DNA of 64,000 nt, taken from assembly GCA_045120135.1 (NCBI GenBank), contig JBGVEN010000009.1:124001-188000 (forward strand), read 5' to 3'. The position numbers were made by a program, and so were the translations under genes. This document shows, one piece after another, positions 50,236-59,476 of the stretch. The stretch's first letter is position 1; each line of letters begins with the position of its first letter. The stretch comes from SIG440 sp045120135. Its GTDB lineage: Bacteria; Bacillota; Clostridia; Monoglobales; Monoglobaceae. The notes below the pieces were generated by a model. The model made no database searches, had not been told where the DNA came from, and saw only the letters and a list, made by a program, of their open reading frames with translations.

Positions 50236-51354
50236 ATGAAAGTTGCTATGATTGGGCACAAGGTTGTTCCCTCACGACGGGGCGGAATAGAAAATGTTCT
50301 CACCACACTATGCCCTATGCTGGTTGAAATGGGGCTTGATGTCACCTGCTACAACCGTTCATCCGATAAGGTTGAAAATGAATATGTGGGAACGGTGAAG
50401 AACAATATGTATAAGGGTGTTAAGATTAAAAATGCCTGGACTCTGAACATTCGCGGTTTTGCCGCAATGATAGCATCATTTACAGCGGCGATATCGGCAT
50501 CATTTAAGGATTACGATGTAATTCACTTTCACGCAGAGGGACCGTGTGCGGCGCTCTGGATACCAAAGCTCTTTGGCAAAAAATGTGTCGCAACAGTCCA
50601 TGGACTTGACTGGCAAAGAGAAAAATGGGGCAAGGGCTTTGCGTCCAAGTACATAAAATTCGGCGAGAAAGTTCTTGCAAAATATGCAGACGAGGTCATA
50701 GTTCTCAGCCAGGCCGCTTATGATTATTTTAAAGAAACATATAACCGCGAAACAACGATTATTCACAACGGAATAAACCGACCCGAAAGAAGAGATGCAA
50801 AGCTTATTGCTGAGAAATACGGTCTTGAAAAGGACGGATATATCTCTCTTGTGTCACGGCTTACTGCCGAAAAGGGCGTTCATTACCTCATTGATGCATA
50901 TAACAAAATTACAACCGACAAAAAACTTGTTATCGCAGGGGACACAAGCGATACAGACGATTACGTAAAAATGCTTAAGGAAAAGGCGGCAGGCAACCCC
51001 AACATTATATTTACGGGATTTGTATCGGGTGAGACACTTGACGAGATATATTCAAATGCGTATATAACCGTGCTTCCGTCCGACCTTGAGGGTATGTCAC
51101 TTTGTCTTTTGGAGTCTCTTGCATACAGAACCGCACTCTTGTGCTCGGATATACCCGAAAACACGGCCGTTGCGGAAGATAAGGCGCTTTATTTTAAGAA
51201 AGGGAATGTTGAGGATTTAGCAAAAAAACTCCAGTCTATGTGTGATGACACCGAGTTTGTAGAAAAGCTGAGAGACGGAGCGGACGAATTTATTTTAAAC
51301 AAATACAGCTGGCAGGATGTTGCAAAGGCTACCTCAGAGCTGTATGCAAAATAA
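50236..51354 (+). CDS. Glycosyltransferase family 4
   Basis: The 372-residue GT-B protein starts MKVAMIGHKVVPSRRGGIENVLTTL, contains FHAEGPCAALWIPKLFGKKCVATVHGLDWQREK, LVSRLTAEKGVHYLIDAY and the C-terminal nucleotide-sugar motif LPSDLEGMSLCLLESLAY. It adds a sugar from a nucleotide donor with retention. I chose the ATG at 50236, 8 nt after GGAG; a GTG three codons earlier is too close. Confidence 0.92.
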   Translation: MKVAMIGHKVVPSRRGGIENVLTTLCPMLVEMGLDVTCYNRSSDKVENEYVGTVKNNMYKGVKIKNAWTLNIRGFAAMIASFTAAISASFKDYDVIHFHAEGPCAALWIPKLFGKKCVATVHGLDWQREKWGKGFASKYIKFGEKVLAKYADEVIVLSQAAYDYFKETYNRETTIIHNGINRPERRDAKLIAEKYGLEKDGYISLVSRLTAEKGVHYLIDAYNKITTDKKLVIAGDTSDTDDYVKMLKEKAAGNPNIIFTGFVSGETLDEIYSNAYITVLPSDLEGMSLCLLESLAYRTALLCSDIPENTAVAEDKALYFKKGNVEDLAKKLQSMCDDTEFVEKLRDGADEFILNKYSWQDVAKATSELYAK

Positions 51355-51373
51355 AAGTAAAGGTTTGTTTGAT

Positions 51374-52606
51374 ATGGATAACATAAATAATATTGATGCA
51401 ACAGAAAAATACAGGGAACGGATAAAGGAGTTCTTTAAGGAATCTGTTACCGATGAGCTATATGACCTTTGGGCAGATACGTTTGAGATTGAGTATATTG
51501 ATGATGGACGGGTTTTTGTTGCATATCATGGCTCTCAAAGTGTCAAAAAATTCAAAAAACAATGCAAAGAGGCTTTACTTCTTTGTGTTCATTCGATACT
51601 GGGTTACGGTTATAAAGTGAAAATCTCCAAAAATAAAAACCGCAATTCTTTAGCCCCCAAAGTGAAAAAGAATATCAGGGCTGTAAAGTTCTTTGTAATC
51701 GGAATGGTTTTTGTTTGCTTTGCGACAGCAATCATTGTTGTTATGTGTAATTATATCGGCAACAGAAGCTTTAGGGAGACCTTTTACAATGTAAGCAACA
51801 TTAAAGTCGACAGCCAGGTGCGTGTGGTCCAGCTGTCGGATTTGCACGGTACAGTTTATGGTGCAAACAACCAAAAACTTCTGGAACGTGTAGAAGCGTT
51901 ACACCCTGATATAATAATCTGTACGGGCGATATTGTGGATTCTGCAAAGGATGATGTTGAATATGCCGTGAATTTGGGCAGAAGTCTTTCGGAAATTGCT
52001 CCCTCGTATTATGTATACGGAAATAATGAAGTGGAGAGCATCTACGATTTTCCGCTTAATGAAAAGGAGCTTGATAAGAAATTCGGGTTTGACCAAAGCA
52101 ACCGTGACGAAACGGCGCTTTTGAGCCTTGACGATTCGTTTGAGGAACAGCTTGAAAAGGCGGGAATAAAGGTCTTGAAAAACGAAAAGGACACCATAAA
52201 GATAAAAACTATGACAATTGATGTGTATGGTGTTCTGACCTCAAATCCGTCGTCGTTCTGGACTTATACTGAAAAAAGCTTTGCGGATTATATCTATGAA
52301 GATACAGATAACCTCAAAATTACTGCAGTTCACGAGCCGTTTGTTTTTGAAGAGTTCCAGCCCGAGTTCTGGGGCGACCTGATGTTATGCGGACATACCC
52401 ACGGCGGAGTTGTGCGGATTCCGGTATTGGGTCCGCTATATACGCACGAGGGCGGATTGTTCCCCGAACGAGGCGGTAAGTTTGTTTACGGAAGATACAG
52501 TGCCGCAGGCAGACCGCTTATTGTAAGCGCAGGACTTGAAAACTCAAATGTTCTTCGTATAAATAATCAGCCCGAACTGGTTGTTATTGATATTAATAAA
52601 TTCTAA
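51374..52606 (+). CDS. Membrane metallophosphoesterase with DnaA domain I-like N-terminus
   Basis: The 410-residue protein has three parts. Residues about 12-78 (RIKEFFKESVTDELYDLWADTF..., DDGRVFVAYHGSQSVKKFKKQ, YGYKVKI) look like DnaA N-terminal domain I. A membrane segment follows (about 101-123, FFVIGMVFVCFATAIIVVM). Residues about 145-410 form a calcineurin-like phosphoesterase: LSDLHG (156-158), CTGDIVD, HEPF, CGHTHGG (341-345). The GNHE motif reads GNNE (216-219), losing the usual catalytic His. It resembles YkuE-type enzymes facing outward. It may act on lipid phosphates of the glycan pathway; substrate and activity are unknown. The ATG at 51374 follows AAAGG. Confidence 0.78.
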   Translation: MDNINNIDATEKYRERIKEFFKESVTDELYDLWADTFEIEYIDDGRVFVAYHGSQSVKKFKKQCKEALLLCVHSILGYGYKVKISKNKNRNSLAPKVKKNIRAVKFFVIGMVFVCFATAIIVVMCNYIGNRSFRETFYNVSNIKVDSQVRVVQLSDLHGTVYGANNQKLLERVEALHPDIIICTGDIVDSAKDDVEYAVNLGRSLSEIAPSYYVYGNNEVESIYDFPLNEKELDKKFGFDQSNRDETALLSLDDSFEEQLEKAGIKVLKNEKDTIKIKTMTIDVYGVLTSNPSSFWTYTEKSFADYIYEDTDNLKITAVHEPFVFEEFQPEFWGDLMLCGHTHGGVVRIPVLGPLYTHEGGLFPERGGKFVYGRYSAAGRPLIVSAGLENSNVLRINNQPELVVIDINKF

Positions 52607-52626
52607 TTTTGTGAGGAAGATGGAAG

Positions 52627-53982
52627 ATGCTTATTCCAAATTTTAAAAAGTTGATTATCTTAATCGTCGGTGCGGTTTTTCTGTTGGCGGCGGCAAGAAT
52701 ATATTTTCGCTCTAAAAATGTGAACCGTGCAGAACGGACTCAGATTTTTAAAACAGCAGAGTATTTTAATGCATGGATAATTCTGGTGTGCTTTGTTACC
52801 ACGCTGGTGTTTGGATTTTTCAATCATTTTGAACTTAAAAAGTCGGTTCATGCAATTATTTCTTTGAATTATTCCGAGGCGTCTCAGGCGCAGAATTCCA
52901 ACGGAACAAGATATAATATGGCAGAAATCATCAGCGACGAGGTTGTTGACAGAGCCATAAAAAAAGGCGCTCTCAAGGACGTAACGGTAAAAGAACTGAA
53001 AAACTGTCTTGTGGTTTATCCTTGCGTTCAGGGCGGTGTCGGGGACGAAACCCAGTACCACATTTCCACAGAGTTTGCGGTGGAATACCACGCATCAAAG
53101 GACACTGACCATCTTGATTCGGAAAATGTTATTAAGCTGATTACTGCAGCGTATAAGGAATACTACATAGAGAACTACACCGATAACTTCAGGCTGGACC
53201 CCGAAAGACCAGATTTTGCAAAAATGGAATATATGGATATAGTCGCATATCTGGAAAAGGAAACAAAGTCTGTCCTCAACTATTTATACGGTATGGCTGA
53301 AAAAAATCCAAGCTTTGTTACGGAAAACGGAAGCACGTTTAACTCCATTGCAGGCAAGGTATATCAGTTCCAGGAAACCCAGATAAATCAAAACTTGCGG
53401 TCGCTTATTCTGCAAAATGGCATTGTAAGGGACAGGGGAGGATATGTTGAACGGCTGTCGTACCAGAATAAGAATGTTGATTTTGACCGCCAGAAGAACA
53501 ACGCATCATATAACCTTTGCAATCAGGCAATTGATATGTACAGCGAAGAAATGACACGTGTAGTTCTTGTTCCTACCTGGGACCAGGCGGGCAAATACTA
53601 TATGGGCAGAACAAAGGTCGGCGTTGACGAGCTGTCTGTTCTGGCTACAAACTTCAGTAATTATGTGGCGTCTAACGAAAAGGAGATTATGGATAATAAT
53701 CTGGTGATTGATAAGATATCGTCGAATAATCCTACCGCTCAGCTTTACACCTCGGCAGATTCGCTGATAGATTCCATCTACAACAGCATTAAGCGGTTTG
53801 AGAAAGAAGCAATAAACGCAGGCAGAGAGTATTCAAGCCGTAAAATGAACCAGTGTATTGCAGTAAGTATTTACGGAATTTCGTTTATGAACGAACTAAA
53901 AACACTGATATTGTTTGCTGTCTTTGCGTATGCGGCACTTATGCTTCGGTGTATTTCAAAGAAATTTCCTAAAAAGGCATAA
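52627..53982 (+). CDS. Membrane protein of unknown family, possible polymer-assembly partner
   Basis: The 451-residue protein has two hydrophobic segments near the N-terminus (about 8-24 and 49-66), a large outside domain of about 340 residues, and a last segment (LKTLILFAVFAYAALML). The outside part has no motif I recognise; it holds VYPCVQGGVGDETQYH and RVVLVPTWDQAGKYY. The two-ended membrane layout and its place directly before a Wzz-like gene suggest a partner in chain-length control or export. I would not give it a function from sequence alone. Confidence 0.7.
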   Translation: MLIPNFKKLIILIVGAVFLLAAARIYFRSKNVNRAERTQIFKTAEYFNAWIILVCFVTTLVFGFFNHFELKKSVHAIISLNYSEASQAQNSNGTRYNMAEIISDEVVDRAIKKGALKDVTVKELKNCLVVYPCVQGGVGDETQYHISTEFAVEYHASKDTDHLDSENVIKLITAAYKEYYIENYTDNFRLDPERPDFAKMEYMDIVAYLEKETKSVLNYLYGMAEKNPSFVTENGSTFNSIAGKVYQFQETQINQNLRSLILQNGIVRDRGGYVERLSYQNKNVDFDRQKNNASYNLCNQAIDMYSEEMTRVVLVPTWDQAGKYYMGRTKVGVDELSVLATNFSNYVASNEKEIMDNNLVIDKISSNNPTAQLYTSADSLIDSIYNSIKRFEKEAINAGREYSSRKMNQCIAVSIYGISFMNELKTLILFAVFAYAALMLRCISKKFPKKA

Positions 53983-54003
53983 ATAATTAAGTGGAGGAGA
54001 ACA

Positions 54004-55869
54004 ATGAAAAATTTTCAGATTATAAGATATATAAAAAAGCTTCTGCCGCTTATAGTAGTTTTCTGCCTTCTGGCGACCTATGCAGTTTATTTTAAGCTTT
54101 CGTCATCGAATACATATATAGCGTCTGAGGTTATACATTATAACGACGAACAGGCAGAAAAGGGTCTTGCACCGACAGGCGATAAGCTGGATGTCAACGA
54201 AATCAAATCGTCTGCTGTAATGTCAAAGGTTGTTGATAAAATGGGGCTGACAGGCATTTATTCGGTTGACAGCCTTATCTCAAGAATAAATATAACCCCC
54301 ATTGAGGACAAGGATAAGGTGGCGCAAAAGGATGCAAAGCTTGAAGAGGGCGAGGAATATATATACGAGCCCAGCACATTTATAGTATCCTTTGCGGCAA
54401 CAAGCGGTGAGGGTCCTGATTTTGCAAGGACAATACTTGACGAAACGCTGGATGTTTATTTTGAGCAGTTCAGCCAAAAGTATGTAAATGTTGCACCTGC
54501 AAACAACACTATCGAAAATCTTAATAAAAACGACTACGATTTCATCGAAATGATGGAGCAAATTGATACAAGCATCGACAGCACGCTTACAACCCTGTAT
54601 CAGCGAATGGAAAAGAACAATTACTATAGGTCAACAGAAACGGGGGTATCATTCAGTGAGCTTGCCGATGATTTCAACTACCTGAGGCAGGTCAAGGTTT
54701 CCTCCCTATTCTCTAAAATTTATAAGTATCAGATTACAAAAAACAAATCGGTGCTTATATCAGACTATACAACAAGAATAGACAACAACAATATCTCAAA
54801 TACAAAGAATGACAGTATAGTTGAAGATGTTGTTACGGTAATTGATGCTTATGTCAAGAAAATGAGAGAATCGGGAAACACCAATATCTCATACGAGTAT
54901 ATTCTTGACAATCTCCACGAAAGAAATGTTCAGGATTATGTTGGCGACCAGACCGTAACATATGACGAATTGATTTACAGTTGGAGAGACCATAAAGAGG
55001 ACAAAGAGCATGCAATTATTGATTCTGCATACTGCACATATGTAATAGATACTTTTACAAGCTGTACGGGCAGTTGCGGCGGCGAATGTGCGTCCTCGGA
55101 TAAGACCTGCACAGAGCTTTGCAACGCAGAATATGCCGCTATGCGGTCGGAGGTTGAGAGTGAAATCAATACACTTCTTGACGAACTGACCATTCTTTAT
55201 GACACAACAATGAAGACAAATGACGAATATAACAAGTTCCTCGGCGCAAGCTATATTTCAGTATTGTCATCAGCATCAGTGAGGGAAAGTGTCAATGTAT
55301 TGCTGTATACAGCGATGGCGTTCTTCTTCCTTATGGTGCTTTGCTGCGGCGGGGCGATTGTTCTTGGCAGAACAGGCGATATAATAAATTACATCTTCTA
55401 TACAGACCACCTTACGGGATTTGGAAACCGCGCATATCTTGATAAATACTTAAAAGCCAAGGATAAAAAGCTTCTTGACGATGGTGTTGTGTACTGTATG
55501 ATTGATATATCCAATCTTATCCAGATTAACGGTGAGTATTCAAGGGAAGCCGGTGACCAGATTATTAAGATGTTCACCAATTATATAAAGGAAGCCTTCG
55601 GCAAATCAAAGACCGATTATATTTATAACGGCAACGGCAGCTTTGTTGTGCTGACAGAGGAATCTGATTACATCACAGTTGAGGATATAATGCGACTGTT
55701 CAGATTGCGGCTTGATGAAAGAGACGAACACAAGGACGTTGTGATTGAGTATAAGATTGGTATTTCTGAAACATTTAAAGAGAACAAAACGGCAAGAAAA
55801 CTGCTTTCGGAAGCAATCCAAAGCAAAAAGAGCTATGTTTCTGACTTGAAAGAAAAAAGCACATTGTAA
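54004..55869 (+). CDS. Wzz-like chain-length protein fused to a degenerate GGDEF domain
   Basis: The 621-residue protein has a membrane segment (about 10-30), a long outside region in Wzz/YveK style (VIHYNDEQAEKGLAPTGDKLDVNEIKSS, PSTFIVSFAATSGEGPDFARTILDE), a second membrane segment (about 432-457) and a cytoplasmic GGDEF domain starting TDHLTGFGNRAYLDKYL. MIDISNLIQINGEYSREAGDQ keeps the metal Asp, but the GGDEF motif reads GNGSF (543-547), so it should not make c-di-GMP. The outside region has five cysteines at about 354, 358, 362, 369 and 373 in a C-x3-C-x3-C-x6-C-x3-C pattern. It probably senses c-di-GMP or a nucleotide and adjusts chain length. Confidence 0.8.
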   Translation: MKNFQIIRYIKKLLPLIVVFCLLATYAVYFKLSSSNTYIASEVIHYNDEQAEKGLAPTGDKLDVNEIKSSAVMSKVVDKMGLTGIYSVDSLISRINITPIEDKDKVAQKDAKLEEGEEYIYEPSTFIVSFAATSGEGPDFARTILDETLDVYFEQFSQKYVNVAPANNTIENLNKNDYDFIEMMEQIDTSIDSTLTTLYQRMEKNNYYRSTETGVSFSELADDFNYLRQVKVSSLFSKIYKYQITKNKSVLISDYTTRIDNNNISNTKNDSIVEDVVTVIDAYVKKMRESGNTNISYEYILDNLHERNVQDYVGDQTVTYDELIYSWRDHKEDKEHAIIDSAYCTYVIDTFTSCTGSCGGECASSDKTCTELCNAEYAAMRSEVESEINTLLDELTILYDTTMKTNDEYNKFLGASYISVLSSASVRESVNVLLYTAMAFFFLMVLCCGGAIVLGRTGDIINYIFYTDHLTGFGNRAYLDKYLKAKDKKLLDDGVVYCMIDISNLIQINGEYSREAGDQIIKMFTNYIKEAFGKSKTDYIYNGNGSFVVLTEESDYITVEDIMRLFRLRLDERDEHKDVVIEYKIGISETFKENKTARKLLSEAIQSKKSYVSDLKEKSTL

Positions 55870-55895
55870 TTTTCGGCTTAAGGAGGGCAAAAGGC

Positions 55896-57200
55896 GTGGA
55901 AAATAAATTGCTTGAAAAAGCAAAAAACGTATATTTTGTGGTTGTAGCCATAATGATGTATTACTTCCTGAACGAATACATTGATGTTGGTCTGCACGTT
56001 ACATACCGCCACGCATTTGCTCTTGTTCTCTTTGGCTCTGCGACACTTCTGTTTCTGTATAAGCCTAACATTGCAAGGGGCTTTACCGCTTTTAAGGATG
56101 CGTGTATTTACAGTATTCCGCTTTTGGTTACCACAGTGGTTTCGCTGTTTGTATGGTTTATGGAAACTGTTGAGACAAGCGTTATTTCAAGAGGGCTTTC
56201 CAGCTCCTTTGTATATGCAAATATGCTTTCCTTTGCTTTGGGGGCAGGTGCACTGCTCTATATCTTTGGGAAAAAGGGTATATGGTATAACCTTGTTGCA
56301 ATTTTGGTTGCCAATATTCTTATGATAGCTACGGTTATTGCGCAAAATGGTCTTGGAAGCTATATGTCGGAATTTATAACCTTGGTCACTACATTTGCAG
56401 GAGTTACGGGAGATATAATTGTGCAGGCGGAAATTCACGAGCTTGCGTTTTGCCTTGGTGCATATCTGATTTATATGCTTTATAAGCCGAAGAAAAATAT
56501 AATTTATTTTATACTGCTTTTCCTCAGCCTTTTCTGCTTTCTGTCGGCGTTTAAGAGAATTGCAATTATTGCCATTGCGATAGCACTTATATTCGGGTAT
56601 CTTTTGAAATTTATTGCACGGTATAATAAAAAAACGGCAAGCGGACTCGTTACTTTCTTTACAATTGTTGTGGTCGCTTTGCTTGTAGGCTATATTGCCC
56701 TTATCAAGATGGATGCCTTTGAGCTTCTCGAAAAGGCAGGGATAAATACAAGCGGCCGTGTTGAAATTTATAATGCGGTAGACGAGTTTTACGAATTTCA
56801 CCCCGGCTTTTTAGGTAACGGAATTGGATTTTTGACATACCAGCTGAACACATTTATGAAGGTTGGCGTTGCGTCTGTACATAATGACTTCCTCCAGCAC
56901 TTCATTGATTTGGGCTTTTGGGGTTATATTATCTGGCTTGTGTCAATGACTTTGGTCAGGGTATGGTATTTTGGCAGATGCGGCAAGGTGGAAAACGCCA
57001 TTATTACCTTTATACTTACCCTTTACCTTATAATTGTATCATCAACCGATAACACAATGAACTATCCGCTCCTAACGGGCGTTCTTGCAATACTGATGAT
57101 GGGAAGCGGCTTTGAGGAGAATGTCAGGACCACCGAACAGAAAGTGTTTGGCTATGTCTCTGACGCAAACAAAGAAGAGGAAAGTGAAGCACTGTTATGA
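55896..57200 (+). CDS. Wzy-like polysaccharide polymerase / O-antigen ligase family
   Basis: The 434-residue membrane protein has about 11 hydrophobic segments and a large outside loop. The O-antigen ligase/Wzy pattern SGRVEIYNAVDEFYEFHPGFLGNGIGF...SVHNDFLQHFIDLGFWGYIIW is clear. It should join repeat units outside the membrane. The GTG start follows AAGGAGG. It overlaps the next gene by ATGA. Confidence 0.88.
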   Translation: MENKLLEKAKNVYFVVVAIMMYYFLNEYIDVGLHVTYRHAFALVLFGSATLLFLYKPNIARGFTAFKDACIYSIPLLVTTVVSLFVWFMETVETSVISRGLSSSFVYANMLSFALGAGALLYIFGKKGIWYNLVAILVANILMIATVIAQNGLGSYMSEFITLVTTFAGVTGDIIVQAEIHELAFCLGAYLIYMLYKPKKNIIYFILLFLSLFCFLSAFKRIAIIAIAIALIFGYLLKFIARYNKKTASGLVTFFTIVVVALLVGYIALIKMDAFELLEKAGINTSGRVEIYNAVDEFYEFHPGFLGNGIGFLTYQLNTFMKVGVASVHNDFLQHFIDLGFWGYIIWLVSMTLVRVWYFGRCGKVENAIITFILTLYLIIVSSTDNTMNYPLLTGVLAILMMGSGFEENVRTTEQKVFGYVSDANKEEESEALL

Positions 57201-58405
57201 AAATTTTAATGGTAAATAAGTTCCTGTACCCTCGCGGTGGGAGCGAAAGCTATATGCTTTATCTTGCAGAGCATCTTAAAAAGCTTGGCCACGAGGTTGA
57301 GTTTTTTGGAATGTTCGACGAAAATAATACGGTAGGAAACTCAAAAGGTTTGTATACGCAAAATATGGATTTTCACTCAACGGGACTGGCAAGATTTTTG
57401 TATCCCTTTAAGATAATTTATTCTGTTGAAGCCAAAAAGAAGATTATGCAGGTGATAGATGATTTCAAGCCTGATATAGTTCATATGAACAACATCAACT
57501 TTCAGCTTACCCCGTCAATAATTTATGGCGTGAAGAAGAAAGGGGTTCCCCTTGTTCAGACGGTGCACGATTATCAGATGATTTGTCCCAACCATCTTCT
57601 TTATAACTTTGACAAAAACACACCCTGCGAAAAGTGTGTTAATGGCTCGCACATTAACTGTATCAAAAACAATTGTATTCACGGTTCTAAGGTCAAAAGT
57701 ATCCTAGGTGTGATAGAAGCAAAATTTTATTCGTGGCTTAAGACATATAAAAAGGTTGACTTGTTTGTTTGCCCCAGTAACTTCCTTGAAAGCAAGCTTT
57801 TGTCGGCAAGGGGGTATTATAAGGGGAAAACCAAAACAATACATAATTTTATAGATAAAGAAAGATTTTCAAATACCGACCGCAAAGAGGACGCCTACAT
57901 CGTATTTGTAGGCAGACTCTCCAAGGAAAAGGGCATTGAGAATATAGCTGCTGCGGCAAAGCTTCTTCCCGAAGTTACTTTTGTGGTAGCGGGGAGCGGC
58001 CCTGACGAGGATATGCTTAAGGGCGTTGATAATATCAAGCTTGCAGGCTTTCTTACAGGGGACAAGCTCACCGAGCTTATGGGCAATGCAAAGGTTCTTT
58101 TATTGCCCTCTGTCTGCTACGAAAACTGTCCGCTCTCAATCCTTGAAGCACACGCTTTGGGCGTGCCCGTTGTTACAATGAACAGCGGAGGAATGGCAGA
58201 GCTTGTAAAAGACGGCGTTACCGGCACGCTGGTAAATGACCCGACCCCCGAGGGTATTGCACTCAAAATAAAAGAAACTATTGAAAATGAGGAATACTAT
58301 AACATTCTCAGAGAAAACTGCAAAAATGAAAAGGACAACATTTTAAGTGTTGAGACATACTGCGATATTTTAATCGAGGAATATAAAAAATTAATTGCGA
58401 GGTGA
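57197..58405 (+). CDS. Glycosyltransferase family 4
   Basis: The 402-residue GT-B protein starts MKILMVNKFLYPRGGSESYMLYLAEHL. It holds VHDYQMICPNHLLYN, a cysteine group (CEKCVNGSHINCIKNNC), FVGRLSKEKGIENIAAAAK and the nucleotide-sugar motif YENCPLSILEAHALGVPVV. It is a retaining transferase for one linkage of the repeat unit. The cysteine group could bind a metal. It is coupled to the polymerase gene by a 4-bp overlap. Confidence 0.92.
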   Translation: MKILMVNKFLYPRGGSESYMLYLAEHLKKLGHEVEFFGMFDENNTVGNSKGLYTQNMDFHSTGLARFLYPFKIIYSVEAKKKIMQVIDDFKPDIVHMNNINFQLTPSIIYGVKKKGVPLVQTVHDYQMICPNHLLYNFDKNTPCEKCVNGSHINCIKNNCIHGSKVKSILGVIEAKFYSWLKTYKKVDLFVCPSNFLESKLLSARGYYKGKTKTIHNFIDKERFSNTDRKEDAYIVFVGRLSKEKGIENIAAAAKLLPEVTFVVAGSGPDEDMLKGVDNIKLAGFLTGDKLTELMGNAKVLLLPSVCYENCPLSILEAHALGVPVVTMNSGGMAELVKDGVTGTLVNDPTPEGIALKIKETIENEEYYNILRENCKNEKDNILSVETYCDILIEEYKKLIAR

Positions 58406-58409
58406 GACC

Positions 58410-59468
58410 GTGTCACAGCCAAAAGTAAGTATTATAGTTCCCGTATATAATGTGGAGAGGTATCTTGAAAGGTGTATAAATTCTTTAAGAAACCAATCCC
58501 TGGAGGAACTTGAAATAATCCTTGTAGACGATTCGTCAACGGATTCGTCACTTGAGATGTGCCAAAAGGCGGCAAGTGAAGATTCCCGTATAAAGGTTAT
58601 CCATAAGGTGAACGAGGGTGCAGGCAAGGCACGGAATGCGGCATTGTCGGTCGCAACGGGCAAATATATCGGTTTTGTGGATTCAGATGATTTTGTTGAG
58701 ACGGAAATGTTCCAAACGCTTTACGAAAAAGCGGAAAAATACAAGTCCGACCTTGTGATGTCGGGAGTTTTGTTTGTAGACGGAAATATGTTCAGCGAAC
58801 AGGGGGATTGTATTCGCAAAATCTATTTTGACAAGGACACTCATTTTGAGACCCAAGACGCGCTGAAAGAGCTTAGAATGGGTATTGTAGGAGCTTTGCC
58901 TGAAGACGCTGATGACAGCAAATACGGAATGAGCATCTGGAAGAATCTGTTCAGGCACGAAATAATAAAAGAAAATAATATTGTGTTTGAGTCCGAGCGT
59001 GAAATGCTTTCGGAGGATGCACTGTTTATGATAGACTACATATCCTGTATAAAAAAAGCAACGGGAATTGGCGAGGCATTTTATAATTATTGCAGGAATG
59101 GGGAGTCAATTTCAAAATCATATAAAAAGGACAGATTTGAAAAAAGCCTTGTGTTTGTCAGAGAGGTTGAAAAAAGGTTTAAAAAGGATATTGAGCCGCA
59201 AAAATATCAGATGTATATTGATAGATTCTGGCAGGCAATGTGCAGGGTGCTTTGCTCTCAGGAGATAATGTATTCTACGGATAATAATATTAAATATACT
59301 GACCTAAAGAAGAAGTTGAAAGAGGTGTGCACTCACAAACTAAGTGTCACAGCACTTAAAGCATATCCCATATGTAAATTACCGCTCAAGCAAAGGGTGT
59401 TTGCATACGCTATGAAGTACAGATTGTACTTTGTGTTAAAAGTACTTGTTGGATTACGAAGCAGATAG
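58410..59468 (+). CDS. Glycosyltransferase family 2
   Basis: The 352-residue GT-A protein has VSIIVPVYNVERYLERCINSL, LVDDSSTDSS, NEGAGKARNAAL and the metal motif VDSDDFVE. An inverting transferase of the EpsJ/WcaA kind is expected. I chose the GTG at 58410, 5 nt after GAGGTG; a TTG upstream lies inside the previous gene. Confidence 0.9.
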   Translation: MSQPKVSIIVPVYNVERYLERCINSLRNQSLEELEIILVDDSSTDSSLEMCQKAASEDSRIKVIHKVNEGAGKARNAALSVATGKYIGFVDSDDFVETEMFQTLYEKAEKYKSDLVMSGVLFVDGNMFSEQGDCIRKIYFDKDTHFETQDALKELRMGIVGALPEDADDSKYGMSIWKNLFRHEIIKENNIVFESEREMLSEDALFMIDYISCIKKATGIGEAFYNYCRNGESISKSYKKDRFEKSLVFVREVEKRFKKDIEPQKYQMYIDRFWQAMCRVLCSQEIMYSTDNNIKYTDLKKKLKEVCTHKLSVTALKAYPICKLPLKQRVFAYAMKYRLYFVLKVLVGLRSR

Positions 59469-59476
59469 GTGATAAG

